From contig CM042176.1 of the NCBI GenBank assembly GCA_023376005.1, forward strand, positions 16,064,958 to 16,128,957: DNA of 64,000 bases, in the 5' to 3' direction. The DNA comes from Doryteuthis pealeii (Eukaryota; Mollusca; Cephalopoda; Myopsida; Loliginidae). The notes below the pieces were generated by a model. The model was given only the letters and a program-made list of their open reading frames with translations, ran no database searches and was not told the origin of the DNA. Positions 42,214 to 53,199 of the stretch are shown piece after piece; the first letter of the stretch is position 1, and each line of letters starts with the position of its first letter. The position numbers and the translations under genes are program-made.

Positions 42214-42859
42214 TAATTTGCTCCGGCCCAATCGCATAAATGCATTCTACTCTCCGGCGGTCTCGTTTGAAAATTTGCTGCTACCACCTCCATCATCACA
42301 ATCTTCTTTGCGTACGCTGGTCTCTTGATTCAACTCTGACATTCTCTGAAAAGTCACCGGGTCCACCTCTGAAATAAATGACCAACCTTCCGTGTAAGAC
42401 GGCATGTCGATCCAGTTTTTACTTTTAAATTGCCTGCGGGTGACAGGCAGACAAGCATTCGGCCTACGTGAGATGGCAGTCAGAAAAGATTATTTTTGAT
42501 AACGACGACAACGACGACGACGACGGATTTTCAGCTGCTGGTCGAAGACTGTTGACTCAAATATCTATTTTCCCCCCTCTATTTTTTCCCCCTTTGGCTG
42601 TTGCGACCAGTGGACATGAGAAAAGATATTTTGATAGTGTTGGTGAGAAGAGTGCAGCATTGCTGGGAGAGAATTTTTTCAGACTGATCACTTGGTCAGT
42701 TAGGAGAGTAAAAGCGTCGGACTTAACTGTGCCCCCCCCCCCGAGAACATTCTTATTAGATGTGACTCAAAGGCCGCTGAGCTATAATGTTTTGCAACTA
42801 CAAACTCTTACATACTCATGCACCGAACTGTAATAAAACGTTAACCCATTTATATTGAT
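42214..42859 (+). other. Unrecognised segment between two parts of one LINE relic
   Basis: Separates the zinc-knuckle part from the nuclease part of the LINE. It has a higher CpG content than its surroundings (CTCCGGCGGTCTCG, ACGACGACGACGACGG) and a 121-codon open frame (42468-42833) that I do not recognise and do not believe is a gene. Probably an insertion. Confidence 0.35.
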
Positions 42860-43200
42860 TGACAAGAAGAAGAGGACCTGTCATCTTGTGGATTTTGACA
42901 TCCTGTCCGACCACCAAGTGAAAATGAAAGAAAGCAAAAAGATAGACAAATACTTGGACCTTGCCAGAGAACTGAGAAAACTGTAGAACATGAAGGGGAA
43001 TGTTGCACCAATTGTAATTGGTGCCCTTGGAACTGTCCCCAAAGCTCTGGAAAAGAATTTGGGTGAAGTAGAAATCAGAAGAAGAATCGAGACTATCCAA
43101 ACTACAGTGGTGTTGGGATCGGCTAGAATACTCAGAATAATCCTGGAGACCTGAGGAGACTTGCTGTCATTCAGCCTCCAGTGAACCACCGGCTATGGCA
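42860..43200 (+). pseudogene. R2-like LINE, restriction-like endonuclease end
   Basis: Plus strand reads KKKRTCHLVDFDILSDHQVK, IDKYLDLARELRKL-stop-NMKG, VAPIVIGALGTVPKAL and RRIETIQTTVVLGSARILR, ending in stops and an (ATA)n tail. Matches the C-terminal domain of the element whose knuckle lies at 41830-42213. An in-frame TAG replaces a Trp codon. Confidence 0.68.
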
Positions 43201-43315
43201 GGTGTGAAAACCTATATATGATAATAATAATAATAATAATATAGTTCCAAATATAGAATAATATATATAATAATATAGTTCCAAATATAGAAATCAATTA
43301 AAATAAGTGTAATAT

Positions 43316-43486
43316 TTTTATAACCCCAAATGGGTTTGAAGAGGCTTCTTAGCCTTGGTCGGCAACCCATCAACTCAAGGAAATGTCCGACACAAAACCT
43401 CTGCTGCCTTTCAAAGAAAGGCTAGGAGAGTAAACCCAGAAAACAAATCAGGAGCCAAAGTCCCTAAAGTGGTGTGTGTTGCATAG
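43316..43486. other. Unassigned repeat-like sequence
   Basis: TTTGAAGAGGCTTCTTAGCC and TCAACTCAAGGAAATGTCCG look like older repeat material; no coding or matching copy in the window. Confidence 0.25.
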
Positions 43487-44015
43487 CGCCTTCTTCACTG
43501 GCACTAAATAATTATAATGTTGCATACCTCTTTCTTTAATTCTATTTCTTGGCCGACTTTAGTATTCTGATCGTCTTTGGTATATTCTTCTAACATCTTG
43601 ACTTGGTCTGGTCTAGCGTCTCGGATCTCCTAAGGTCTGGTTTTCTATTGCTATGTTCCTGCTGGCTGGTTGTCCTGGATTCATTTCTTAGTCTTGTTAC
43701 CAAGACATTCATCAACCACAAGAACATGTTACTTATATAAACTTTTATTTCCTTAACTATACATTTCATGTAACTAAATATCTGACTAACATAGCGCGCA
43801 TGAGTTCCAGTTCTCTACCTGACGCCCAACTGCAAACTGGGGACTGAACAGGTCCCACGTGACATCACGTATTTTGGCGGGCTTCTGTAATTTTCCATTG
43901 AAGGATCCGGCCATGGTATGAAAAGGGTCATCCTCTCAGAATTACAGGGATTGACAATAATCTTATGCAACCGCATAGATTATGTAACAGTGTGATGCTG
44001 AAATCCAGTGCTACA
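43487..44015. mobile_element. LTR-like repeat, copy 1
   Basis: Begins TGTTGCATAGCGCCTTCTTC and ends AAATCCAGTGCTACA (TG...CA). A diverged relative at 44865-45372 shares the start, TTTCTTTAATTCTATTT, TATTCTGATCGTCT and TCTTCTAA. Contains CTTATATAAACTTTTATTT, a possible promoter. No coding region between the two; the retrozyme array lies there instead. No clear target duplication. Confidence 0.4.
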
Positions 44016-44230
44016 CATTAACTCCTGTGACACTACCGTTGCCAAACTGCATTGGTCCCTTACCTTTCCTTTGAATCACAGCGGCAGTGTGGAGAGGGGT
44101 ATCTGCTGCATAGGCAACAACTCATTCTCCATATGAATCTACCTAGGCTATGTAGTTTTAAAAAAAACCCAAAAAAACTTTGACACTACTCCATCGTCTC
44201 TCGTAGATGGAGGGCTGCCCAACCAATCAA

Positions 44231-44278
<48 letters not shown>

Positions 44279-44336
44279 ATATAATAAGATAAATATATAG
44301 GTTTTACATATCTATTTATTGGGTGACAAAGGAACA

Positions 44337-44379
44337 TTCACAACCATATTGGTTTCATGCGATGCATTCATCAGGTGAA
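44337..44379 (-). ncRNA. Hammerhead ribozyme, type I, array unit 1
   Basis: Read on the minus strand from 44379: stem I TTCAC; core CTGATGA (44374-44368); stem II ATGC/GCAT with loop ATC; GAA (44356-44354); stem III ACCA/TGGT with loop ATA; cleavage-site U at 44342; stem I closing strand GTGAA (44341-44337). Every helix pairs without mismatch and all catalytic-core bases (C3, G5, A6, G8, A9, G12, A13, A14, the A15.1-U16.1 pair) are present. The cleavage triplet is GUU. Outer stem I can extend after a small bulge. Confidence 0.85.
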
Positions 44380-44609
44380 GATGTTTCAAATGTGAGGAAA
44401 AATCAAAAAAATTTCAAAAAATTCAATAGACATGGGATGTAGTTCAAAGGAAAAAAAAACTTTGACACTCCATCGTCTCTCGTAGATGGAGGGCTGCCAA
44501 CCAATCAACCATATATATTATATATTATATATATATATAATATATATATAATATAATAAAGATAAATATATAGGTTTTACATATCTATTTATTGGGTGAC
44601 AAAGGAACA

Positions 44610-44652
44610 TTCACAACCATATTGGTTTCATGCGATGCATTCATCAGGTGAA
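44610..44652 (-). ncRNA. Hammerhead ribozyme, type I, array unit 2
   Basis: Identical to the motif at 44337-44379, exactly 273 bp further on. Self-cleavage at both sites would release a 273-nt RNA from a minus-strand transcript. Confidence 0.85.
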
Positions 44653-44864
44653 GATGTTTCAAATGTGAGGAAAATCAAAAAAATTTCAAAAAATTTCAAA
44701 AAATTCAATAGACATGGGATGTAGTTCAAAGGAAAAAAAACTTTGACACTACTCCATCATCTCTCGTAGATGGAGGGCTGCCAACATGAATAAATAATCA
44801 ACTCTGGTAGGAATAACAATAATCACAAAATGTTTTAAAAAAAGAAGAAAAAATATAGAATTTC

Positions 44865-45372
44865 TGTTGCATAGCGCCTTCTTCACCGGCACTAAATAGG
44901 TATATGTTATATACCTTTCTTTAATTCTTATTTTGGTCGTCTATTCTTCTGGCCGGCTTTGCTATTCTGATCGTCTATCATCTATCTTGGGCTGGTATAT
45001 CTTCTAAGGTCTCGTCTGGTCTTCTATTGAGGATTCCGGGTCTGGTTTCTGTTGGGCATCACTCCTTATCAGAAGCCTTGTGTCATTGTTAGTTTTTAGT
45101 AATAAACACAAGACTTCGATTTATGTTGATGTTACTTTATTCATAAATCCCCAGACCAGACAATGTGCGCGGATCCTTACATCTTGCTAGCTTGGCTTCT
45201 AAGTTCTAACTGACTAAGTTACTTACTTAGTATCCTTAAACCGGAAGGGGGCTTTCTATCGGGGTTCCGTTTCTCACGGTCTATCCCCAGAAAGCAAGGT
45301 CAGAGTGAGGTCAAACGCTGTCACTCACTCTCAAGGCCATCAGCTGTACTGATCGCCATAATGATTTCTACA
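44865..45372. mobile_element. LTR-like repeat, copy 2
   Basis: TGTTGCATAGCGCCTTCTTC to AATGATTTCTACA. Similar order of blocks to 43487-44015. Lies between the third retrozyme unit and an isolated unit fragment (45460-45508). Confidence 0.4.
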
Positions 45373-45794
45373 CTACCTTAAAATGTATTAGGATTCCAAT
45401 TATTATGTAACATTTCTATATATACATTTTGCCATCAAAACTAAAAAAACTGAAGAAAAAAATGGACACTACTCCATCGTCTCTCGTAGACGGAAAACTG
45501 CCAACCAATATAGTTCCAAATATTCCTATCTAATAAAATAATTTGCAAACAGTTTTATTGTTTCAAGTAACTATTCCTATATGATAATAATGATAATCAT
45601 TTGTTAGCCCAAAGTTATAGGGTTTCAAATGTGGTGAGCCGAAAGTTAACGTTTTGTAAGCGGAAATAAAATGACGAAAATAATAAGTCTGTGCATAGGA
45701 TCAGTAGAGGTAGAAAGAAAAAAAAAATAATAGAAATATTAAAAATGATAATTTAAATTAAAAAAAAAAAAGACCGATTTCAATCCGAGGGAGT

Positions 45795-45985
45795 CCTATC
45801 AAAAGTGAATTGGTTACCTAGTGAAGGTTAAGAGTCCAGTCTGCCCTGTTATTTACCCATAGCCGGAGGGAGAGTAATTGGATGCATATTAGCGCTATGT
45901 GAAACAGTCTCGTCCAGGATTTGAACTCGAGTCGACGAGTCCATTTCATATGACTCTAACAATTACACCACGCACCTTCACATGT
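45795..45985 (-). mobile_element. tRNA-derived SINE, family 1, 3' end short
   Basis: Inverse orientation; head inverse of GAAGGTGCGTGGTGTAATTG at 45965-45985, box B inverse GGATTTGAACTCGAG, body to GGTTAAGAGTCCAGTCTGCC. Confidence 0.65.
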
Positions 45986-46277
45986 TAATATTTATAATGG
46001 CTGCGAATTTCCAATAAAAAGAATTTGTTATATTCTTAAAGCATTTTAGCCGATCTTAACAATGCTGCTGTTTGAATGGTCTCTATTATTCTTCTGATTT
46101 ATGGTATTTTCTTATGCTGCATTTCTGATAGATTTAGTTTCTCTTTTGAGGTTTCCTTTTCTTGGCCATGTCCAGGTCTTCTCGCATACAATCTCTCTAT
46201 TTTGTCTCTTGAATTTTCCATATAATTGTGTTTCTACCCTTTCTATTTTGTAGTCTTTCCGTTTATTATTATTATTG

Positions 46278-46312
<35 letters not shown>

Positions 46313-46547
46313 TCCAATCCTTTTGAGTTTTTCACATCAGCGTTAGCTGATGGTATTTCTTTGGAGTCTGAGTGACAACAAGTCTCCTTTTGATTTTGTT
46401 TTTTCATAACCCTTGCAAAAATTCAGGCTTCATAAATACTCTGGCATTCTGCAGGTTGACTTGTCTTACCAATTCGATGGTAATTGGAACTTAGTATGAT
46501 TATTCTACAATTTACTTCACACAAGGGTTTTTATAAGAATTTGGGGT

Positions 46548-47042
46548 AATTTATGAGGAAGTGCGTTCCGGTCTCCTGCCTCAAAAATTGCTACCCGGTG
46601 ACTATCAAAATAACAACCCCAGCTCGTCGTAATTCTTGTTTATTTATCGTAATTTGTCGTAATTCTTGTTTAGATATGAAGATGGATATAAAGTTTGGAA
46701 TAGACTGAGATAGATAGATAGATAGACAAACAAAATAATATAGATAGATGTGAACAAATGGAGATAGATATTTTCGACAAGTAAATGTATTGGGGGGGGG
46801 GGATCTTTTTTTTTTTGTCGTAATTCTTGTTTATTTAAACTAAAAACAAGACATTAAACAAACATGAATAAAAAAAATCTTAGTATTTAAAGTAATATAG
46901 ATAAATATGAACAAATTGAGATAGATAGATAGATATGAAGATGGATAGTTTTGAATAGACTGAGCTGGGTCGTTATTTTAATAGTCACCGGGTAGCAATT
47001 TTTGAGGCAGGAGACCGGGACGCACTTCCTCATAAATTACAG
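46548..47042. mobile_element. Foldback element, same family as 38480
   Basis: Arms GTAATTTATGAGGAAGTGCG ... GCCTCAAAAATTGCTACCCG at both ends in inverted orientation, about 80 bp each. Centre has GATA-rich repeats and CGTAATTCTTGTTTA copies. No coding. Confidence 0.6.
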
Positions 47043-47585
47043 TGAAGGTTTTTGAAGAACAGTTCAGAAAGACAAATTTATGCTTCATATTCCATGTTGC
47101 TCGAATCCGAAATATTTGCCTACCGCTGAAGGTATTACAAGCTATATCTTTCTCTCTCTACAAGTTACTTCACTGCTGATATATAAGAGCATTACCCTTC
47201 TTTTCTCTAGTTTCTTTTCTAATTACATGAACTTTTAAAAAAGCATATTTCTGCAGGACTTCGATCAGTATTTTTGACTACTGTAATCTATTGTTTTAAT
47301 ACACATATTACTTGTTGAGTTATTTGTTTTTCTGTCTAATATACGTGACCTTATGGTGTGTTTGTTGTAATTACCAATATATTTATATATCCACTCATTA
47401 CAACCACCATATAAATATTCCTTTCTAATACTAGTAATTTATATACAATTATATGGTTTTGAATAACTATTTTTATTAACAATAACAATCATTTATTTCC
47501 ATGCAGTTATATGGTTGCAAGTATTTCTATCTAATACTAGTATTTTGTATACAATTATATAGTCTCAAATATCTATTCCTATATA

Positions 47586-47988
47586 TCTATTAATAAAGGA
47601 GATTTGCTTCCGTTTTTTGTCTGTAACAAAAACTACGTCACTGCTTTCGTCACTATACCCGAAATCGTCATAACATAGAATAAATACACTCAAAATTTGA
47701 GCATGCAGCATTAGACAGTCCTCATTGTTTTTTTAAAACAAGTTTTAATAGATACATCCCCAATATCATATATTTATATATAGTTTGTTTTATTTTAATA
47801 GATATTCAAAGTTAATAGAACTTAGTTTCAAATTGTTTTTTTTTTTTACTCCTTTAATAAATTTGATGATTTGATGATTTATGGTTCAAACTTTCCGACA
47901 TTTACTTTTTAACTTCCACCTCCTCAAGCAATATCTTTCAAAAATGTATTTTTACATCGCCCGGAGTGTGTTTTTTCTATTTTGCTAG
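47586..47988 (+). mobile_element. Non-autonomous Helitron, subfamily C
   Basis: Starts TCTATTAATAAAGGAGATTT after A and ends with a CGCCCGGAGTGTG hairpin, ATTTTGCTAG, before T. The hairpin has one mismatch. Confidence 0.74.
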
Positions 47989-48059
47989 TAATAATAATGT
48001 ATGCACACATATGGTTTCAAGTATTCTGCTATAATACTAATAATTTTCAAACATATCTA

Positions 48060-48600
48060 TATTTGACACATAAATGGGTCCCTAATAGTATTATTCTAAT
48101 CCACCCAGGAATAAGTAGAGATAATGAAACTCAGAAATTATTATTTCTCAACAAACAAATACGCCACTTTGGCCCTATCTTGGGCTAGACGGGCGGTCGG
48201 AGAGGCCCCCTCCAATCAATCGGCTGGTCACGTCAAGCTCTAGCACCTATATGATTTTCCCAACCCTATAGCCCTTATGGCAAGCCCCAACCCCTTTTTT
48301 ATCACATGGGTGCTAGAATGCGGGTCTACATGTCCTAATGACGAACTCTATCTGATGGTGAGGTTCCAGTTTTGGAGGTTTGGGGAATGTGGAGCACCCC
48401 TTCATCACCATTGCTCCCTGGTCCACTCTGACCTGGAGTGGTGATACCTGTTAGGGTCCCATCTTTGGTTTAAATAGAAAAATGTATTTATAAAAAAAAT
48501 TGTATTATCCATTAAGAATTGATTTATTTTAAAACTTTATCGGCATTAAATGACCCACTGAGGTTGATATGCCGTAAAACAAAACAAACCAAACCAATCA
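48060..48600 (-). repeat. ATGGGACCCTAACAGGTACT family, near full length
   Basis: Inverse orientation: GGTCCCATCTTTGG, CTGACCTGGAGTGGTGATAC, GGGCGGTCGGAGAGGCCCCC and the LINE-tail inverse GGCATTAAATGACCCACTGA at 48541. Confidence 0.58.
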
Positions 48601-49019
48601 ACAAACAAAAAAAATGTTTTTCATTTTAATATAAATATATTAAAGTAAAAAAAAAAGTTGTATTTTCAAGAACAAATATTTTTGTCTTTATCTGATCCCA
48701 TAAAACAAACTATCTTAAGAAGAAATAATTAGTTATCTATGGATATTTTACTTTCCTTTTAAATAAATTTTTATTAGGTTATTGTAAAGTGTGTGTAAGA
48801 ATATTAGGTTAAAAAAATAACGTACCTAAAAACCTTTAGCTTATTTCTTGATAATGGGCAGATAACTCCAGATCGGCAAATTTCGCTTATCCGTCAATAA
48901 TTTTTAAAATATCTCGTTAGACTTTCTTTTAATAAATATTTTTTTTTGGTTTTATACATAGATTTAAATTTATATTAATGATTAGATATTAAAATAAAGA
49001 AGAATTAAAAAAAACAAAG

Positions 49020-49220
49020 GAAATTAAATTTGTTAACGTTTAAACGTGACCTTGTGTTCGGTAACGAAGAAGCTGGCGTATGACGTATGTTTGGTCTTTC
49101 ATGCTCCCCTGGTATAGATTGTCGGATCCGGCGAAGAAGTCACTCGTCCATTATCACCGCGGTTTTCTTGGGACCTACCGCCTCTTATGGTCATTTAACA
49201 CGGCAGGTCAAAGCTAGAAA
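49020..49220 (+). promoter_or_regulatory. SEC61 alpha promoter / 5'UTR region
   Basis: This stretch has clearly more CpG than its flanks (CGGATCCGGCG, ACCGCGG, CCGCCTC), as expected near a housekeeping promoter. It carries TGACGT at 49081-49086, a CRE/ATF half-site. No TATA box is obvious. A small open frame here (49087-49326) runs past the donor of exon 1 and is not considered coding. Confidence 0.5.
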
Positions 49221-49227
49221 ATGGGGA
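49221..49227 (+). CDS. SEC61A1: SEC61 alpha coding exon 1 (7 nt)
   Basis: ATGGGGA followed by donor GTAAGT at 49228. It codes Met-Gly plus the first base of Ile3. The choice rests on exact phase agreement with exon 2, which supplies TC to make ATC. Confidence 0.82.
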
Positions 49228-49968
49228 GTAAGTATCCAAACAGTATTTTTGGCTGATTTTGTTTGTAATGTTTTTTCTGGGCGAAAATCGCCGGCAATAT
49301 GTTGGAGAAAGCTAACCCCTTGTTAAATGCTTACGTGGCTTTACGATTCAATTTGCCATCCCGATTGAATTTGAAACCTTTCGACACGATAAACCCTTAT
49401 TTTTTAGATTTATTATTGTTATTATATCTTATTTGTTGTGTCTAGAATATAAAATCTTTATTAGATCGTGTGTAATATCGGTAATTCGTTGAAATTTTGA
49501 GGGATTTTTTTGAAGAGGTGGATATATATATATGTAACCGTTTCTTAATGTCTTCTGCTGCTGGAGCTTAAAAATAAAAAACAAAAAACACGTACACTCC
49601 TCTTTTTTTTCTGTTTATTTAAATATTTATTTTCTACATTTATTTATCTACCGATTTTTATTCTAATTAATTAAAATGTACATAATACGTATATAATCAT
49701 ATACTTAATTAACGTTCATTTGTTTTATTTTTTTTACAGTCAAGTTTCTTGAGTTTGTGAAGCCTTTTTGTGCAGTATTGCCAGAAATCTCAAAACCGGA
49801 CAGAAAAGTAAGTTTTTATTTATATATATATTTAATTTAATTTAATTTTATGATTAAATTTTAAAAAACAGATAAATCACATATTTGGTTTTAATATCAT
49901 CTCTTTCATTTTGTTGTAAAATCCATATTTTTTACCATATTTTGAAATAAATAATTGATCTTTTTTTT

Positions 49969-50012
<44 letters not shown>

Positions 50013-50881
50013 CATTAAAGAAAAAAAATATTTTTAAATATTCAAAAATAAAATTGGTTTATTTTTATTTGTTTAATAAAATAAAATTTACTGTCAAATT
50101 TACCATGAAATATTTTCATGTTGGTATAAATTACTTAATTAATTCTATCTACAGATTAAATAATTTTTGGAAAATAATTTTGATTCTATTTTTTCTTAAA
50201 ATGTAATTTAAATAATTAAATATTTAATTAAAATTTTAGACTATATTATTTAACAATCAAATAAAGTTTAAGAAATATTTCATTTGGAAGATTTGGAATT
50301 ATTGTATCATTATCACCCCCCCCCCAAAAAAAAAAACAACAAAAAAAAGCAAAAACTAATAAATTAATATTTTGAAGTCTTTAAATTAAAATTTACACTT
50401 GGGCTTGTTTGAATATTTTTCGTTAATTATTTGCATAAAAAAAATGGGGACATGTAGTCTATACTATCAACAGCTGATATTTTGAAACTAGTTGAAATAT
50501 GAGGTTGGGCAAAAACTTAGCTATTTAGAATTTATTTATAAAATTAAATTGTATTAAAAAAATTGATCTCAACACTGTACATAACAGATAAAGATACAAT
50601 TTAATTACTTATTGATAAAAAAAAAATTATTAAAAAAAATATGAACTTGGTAAATTTCAAATTGAATAATATGAATTTGTAACCAAAATAGAAAAAATAT
50701 TGTTTTAATTTAATGTTGTTTATTATTTAAAATTCTTGGGTTTATCAAATTGTTTAATTAATTTGATTTGATGAAAATTAATTTTTGTTTCTTTTTTTTC
50801 TTTAAAAAAAATCAGATCCAGTTTCGGGAAAAGGTGTTATGGACTGCAATCACACTTTTCATTTTCCTTGTTTGTTGTCAG
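49221..50881 (+). CDS. SEC61A1: Protein transport protein Sec61 subunit alpha, first three exons
   Basis: Sec61 alpha forms the protein-conducting channel of the ER membrane together with the beta and gamma subunits. Three exons (49221-49227, 49740-49807, 50816-50881) splice in frame to 47 residues: [25 protein letters not shown], then [15 protein letters not shown] and IFLVCCQ. The family starts with the same amphipathic N-terminus and first transmembrane segment ([14 protein letters not shown]). Full length is about 475 residues, so roughly 90% is missing. The next exon (beginning IPLFG in relatives) was not found up to 64000, implying an intron of at least 13 kb or an assembly problem. Donors GTAAGT, GTAAGT and GTAAAT and acceptors TTTTACAG and AAATCAG are good. 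The gene is divergent from the V-ATPase gene with about 20 kb of repeats between. The symbol is by similarity. Confidence 0.92.
49740..49807 (+). CDS. SEC61A1: SEC61 alpha coding exon 2
   Basis: Preceded by a T-rich tract and acceptor TTTTTACAG, followed by donor GTAAGT at 49808. It codes [11 protein letters not shown] and [12 protein letters not shown], the cytosolic N-terminal helix of Sec61 alpha. Confidence 0.93.
50816..50881 (+). CDS. SEC61A1: SEC61 alpha coding exon 3
   Basis: Twenty-two codons in phase 0 at both ends: [15 protein letters not shown] then IFLVCCQ, the start of transmembrane helix 1. Acceptor AAATCAG, donor GTAAAT at 50882. Confidence 0.93.
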
Positions 50882-51038
50882 GTAAATAAAACGTTTTTAT
50901 TTATTTATTTATTATAACCAGAAATTAACTAAATGTGAAGTAAGGTTTATATAAAACTCAGCTGACTTTCCAGAAATTAATTTAAAAAGAAAAGTAGTTA
51001 AATAATCATAAACAGGTGCTCTTCTAATTCATTTAATC

Positions 51039-51081
<43 letters not shown>

Positions 51082-52560
51082 GTGTGTGTGTGTGCATTTT
51101 TTTTTTATTATTAATCAATATATCTCACTTTTTAGTCTTTGTGTGAAAATGATCATTAAAGTCATTAGTAATGAATAAAGAGATACGTAATAATATATAT
51201 TTTTTCTTTTTAAGATTTAAAAAAAAATAATTTGGCTATTTAAGTTTATTTACTTGACTATGAATAGTGTCAAATTTTTATACTCTTCTTCACCCTCCCT
51301 CTCAAGGGGCCAAATATTTGAATAAATAAATAAAAGTACATTATTAGTTACACGTGTTTGTTTCAGGCCTTCAGCTGCTCCTGCTGTTTTTTTTCTCTCT
51401 TTTTAAAATGTGACGCCTTCTTATGAGTTTATCTTTAATTTCTTATATTTTTATGAGATATATCTCACCCAGTATTTTAAAAATCTAATTTATCTACAAC
51501 AATTAGTTCATTTTTTTTATAAGTATGTAGATATTGTTGTAGTCATTATTTAAAAAAAAACAAAAAAAACTTTAAATATAAAATAAGAACTTTCGATTTT
51601 AATCATGATAATTTCTCCAGATGGTAGACTTTGGTTTTCTGGGTTTTTTTTCATTCCAGACCCCAAACTCTTTTAAAGTAAATAAATAATTTTTTAAATA
51701 TGTAATAATAATCTTCATGGAGAAACATCGTCTATTTTTTTTTATTTTATTTATTATTATTATTATTATTTGGACATTGGACATGTTCTCAAATCTTTCA
51801 CGTCATAGTTAACCTTAACACGTGTCTCTTTCTTGTATTTCCGTCTTTACTTTTTACATCGGTATGACGGGTTCCCTTTTCCCCTACCCTCAAACCTCTG
51901 CCCGTGGGGGTGGGGAAAATTGCTGAGGATCAGATTTTCTTTGCTTTTTTTAGTCTGATGCAAAAACCTACATTTGTTTCTTTGCCCCTTTTATTTATTT
52001 ATTTATTTTATATATATATATATATTACTACTTTTTTAAAAATTTTAATTAAGACCTATCTTCATATATGTATTTTGTCAATATATTTTTTCTAGGTTAT
52101 GTACACGTACGTGTTTATTTCGGTTTTTACGCATACGTCATTTTTTTTTTTTTTTTACTTTTTGAAAAACATTGTAAACCATTTTTTTTCCTTATTTTTA
52201 TCTTTTTTCAAAGTTTAATTCTATTATTGAAAAATTAATTTAAAATCTACTCGCGTTTTTATTTCTTTATTTCTTTAACAAAAAAAAAAAAAAAAAGATG
52301 CAACAACGTAAAAAAAAAAACAATTTTCTCGTTTTCGTAACACACATTCTTACAGAATGTTGTAGTCACGTGAATAATAATCGGCTATTATTATACTTTG
52401 TACTTGTCTCTTTCAATCTCTATTTAGAGTAACTAAAAAAAAAGAAAAAGAAAATAACTATTTAATATCCCATCCTAAAAAGAAAGAAAAATAAACTAAA
52501 AAAAAAAAAAAAAAAAAAAATTGTTGATCGAAAAAGATCAGTGTATTAATTTAGGAAGAC
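50882..52560. other. SEC61 alpha intron 3, mostly unique AT-rich sequence
   Basis: No transposon recognised except TA/TG microsatellites (51041-51094) and A/T runs (52140-52160, 52280-52320, 52500-52520). The next SEC61 exon was looked for and not found. Confidence 0.5.
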
Positions 52561-52579
52561 CCATTTTTTAAAAATTGTT

Positions 52580-52785
52580 TTAAATATATTAAAAATAAAT
52601 TACATGTGTAATATTATTTTGCCTTTTTTTTTTTTTTTTTTTTTACTGATGCTCATTATATTATTACTTTTCGACTTAGACAAAAATTTGACCTTAAATA
52701 ATCGATTTGATTGATTTTAATTCGTTTTTAATGATTTCATCATTTTTAAATGAAAAGCAGACGAAAGTTTGGGTATACCAAAAAA
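52580..52785 (+). repeat. TTTTCGACTTAGACAAAAAT family
   Basis: ATATTAAAAATAAATTACAT to AAAAGCAGACGAAAGTTTGG, expanded T-run inside. Confidence 0.58.
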
Positions 52786-52837
52786 AAAAAAAAAAGAATA
52801 ATTGCGAGAAATAAAACAAGTTTTTGTTCAAACGAGG

Positions 52838-53050
52838 TGGGTCTCTGGCGTATTGGATAACATACTGGACTGAGACCTCTTAGTAAGCGAGTTCGAACTG
52901 TGTTATTACGTTCACTTTCGGACTAATACCCTTGGGGAAAGGTACGAACCCCCTCATCCCTCAACTATGGATTAAATAATATCACTACCGTTTTTCTACA
53001 AGAATGAATTTGGCATTAGATAACCCACGAAGGTTGATACGCCATTACCC
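52838..53050 (+). mobile_element. tRNA-derived SINE with LINE-type 3' tail
   Basis: Head GGGTCTCTGGCGTATTGGAT with A box-like and GCGAGTTCGAACTG B box-like sequence, body AATACCCTTGGGGAAAGGTA, and the tail GGCATTAGATAACCCACGAA / GTTGATACGCC. The tail matches the 3' end of the LINE at 5534-6109. Confidence 0.58.
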
Positions 53051-53199
53051 CCCCCCCAATCAAATGCATAACATACACGATTTTTAATTGATCATTTAAA
53101 ATTATGTGACTAGTTATTTACTAAGCTTTGCTTAAATGTGGCACAAGGCAAAATTAATTATTAACTGTACAAGTTTAGCTTGCTAACCATTTATACATA

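Larger units (their letters stand above)
44165..44786 (-). mobile_element. Tandem retrozyme-like array with hammerhead ribozymes
   Basis: Two full units and a partial third, each about 275-280 bp. Each begins CTTTGACACTACTCCATCGT, includes CTCTCGTAGATGGAGGGCTG, a TA microsatellite, TTTATTGGGTGACAAAGGAA and one hammerhead on the minus strand. Outside the TA tracts the units are almost identical. A type I hammerhead in each unit of a short non-coding tandem array is the architecture described for metazoan retrozymes, which spread as ribozyme-processed circular RNA. A related fragment lies at 45460-45508. Confidence 0.72.

Noticed and set aside
42468..42833. 121-codon open frame with Asp-rich start
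   Set aside because: Between two parts of a LINE relic; low-complexity start, no family match, no splice or promoter context.
43487..45372. Complete LTR retrotransposon
   Set aside because: The two LTR-like ends are diverged and the interior holds a retrozyme array, with no gag or pol sequence.
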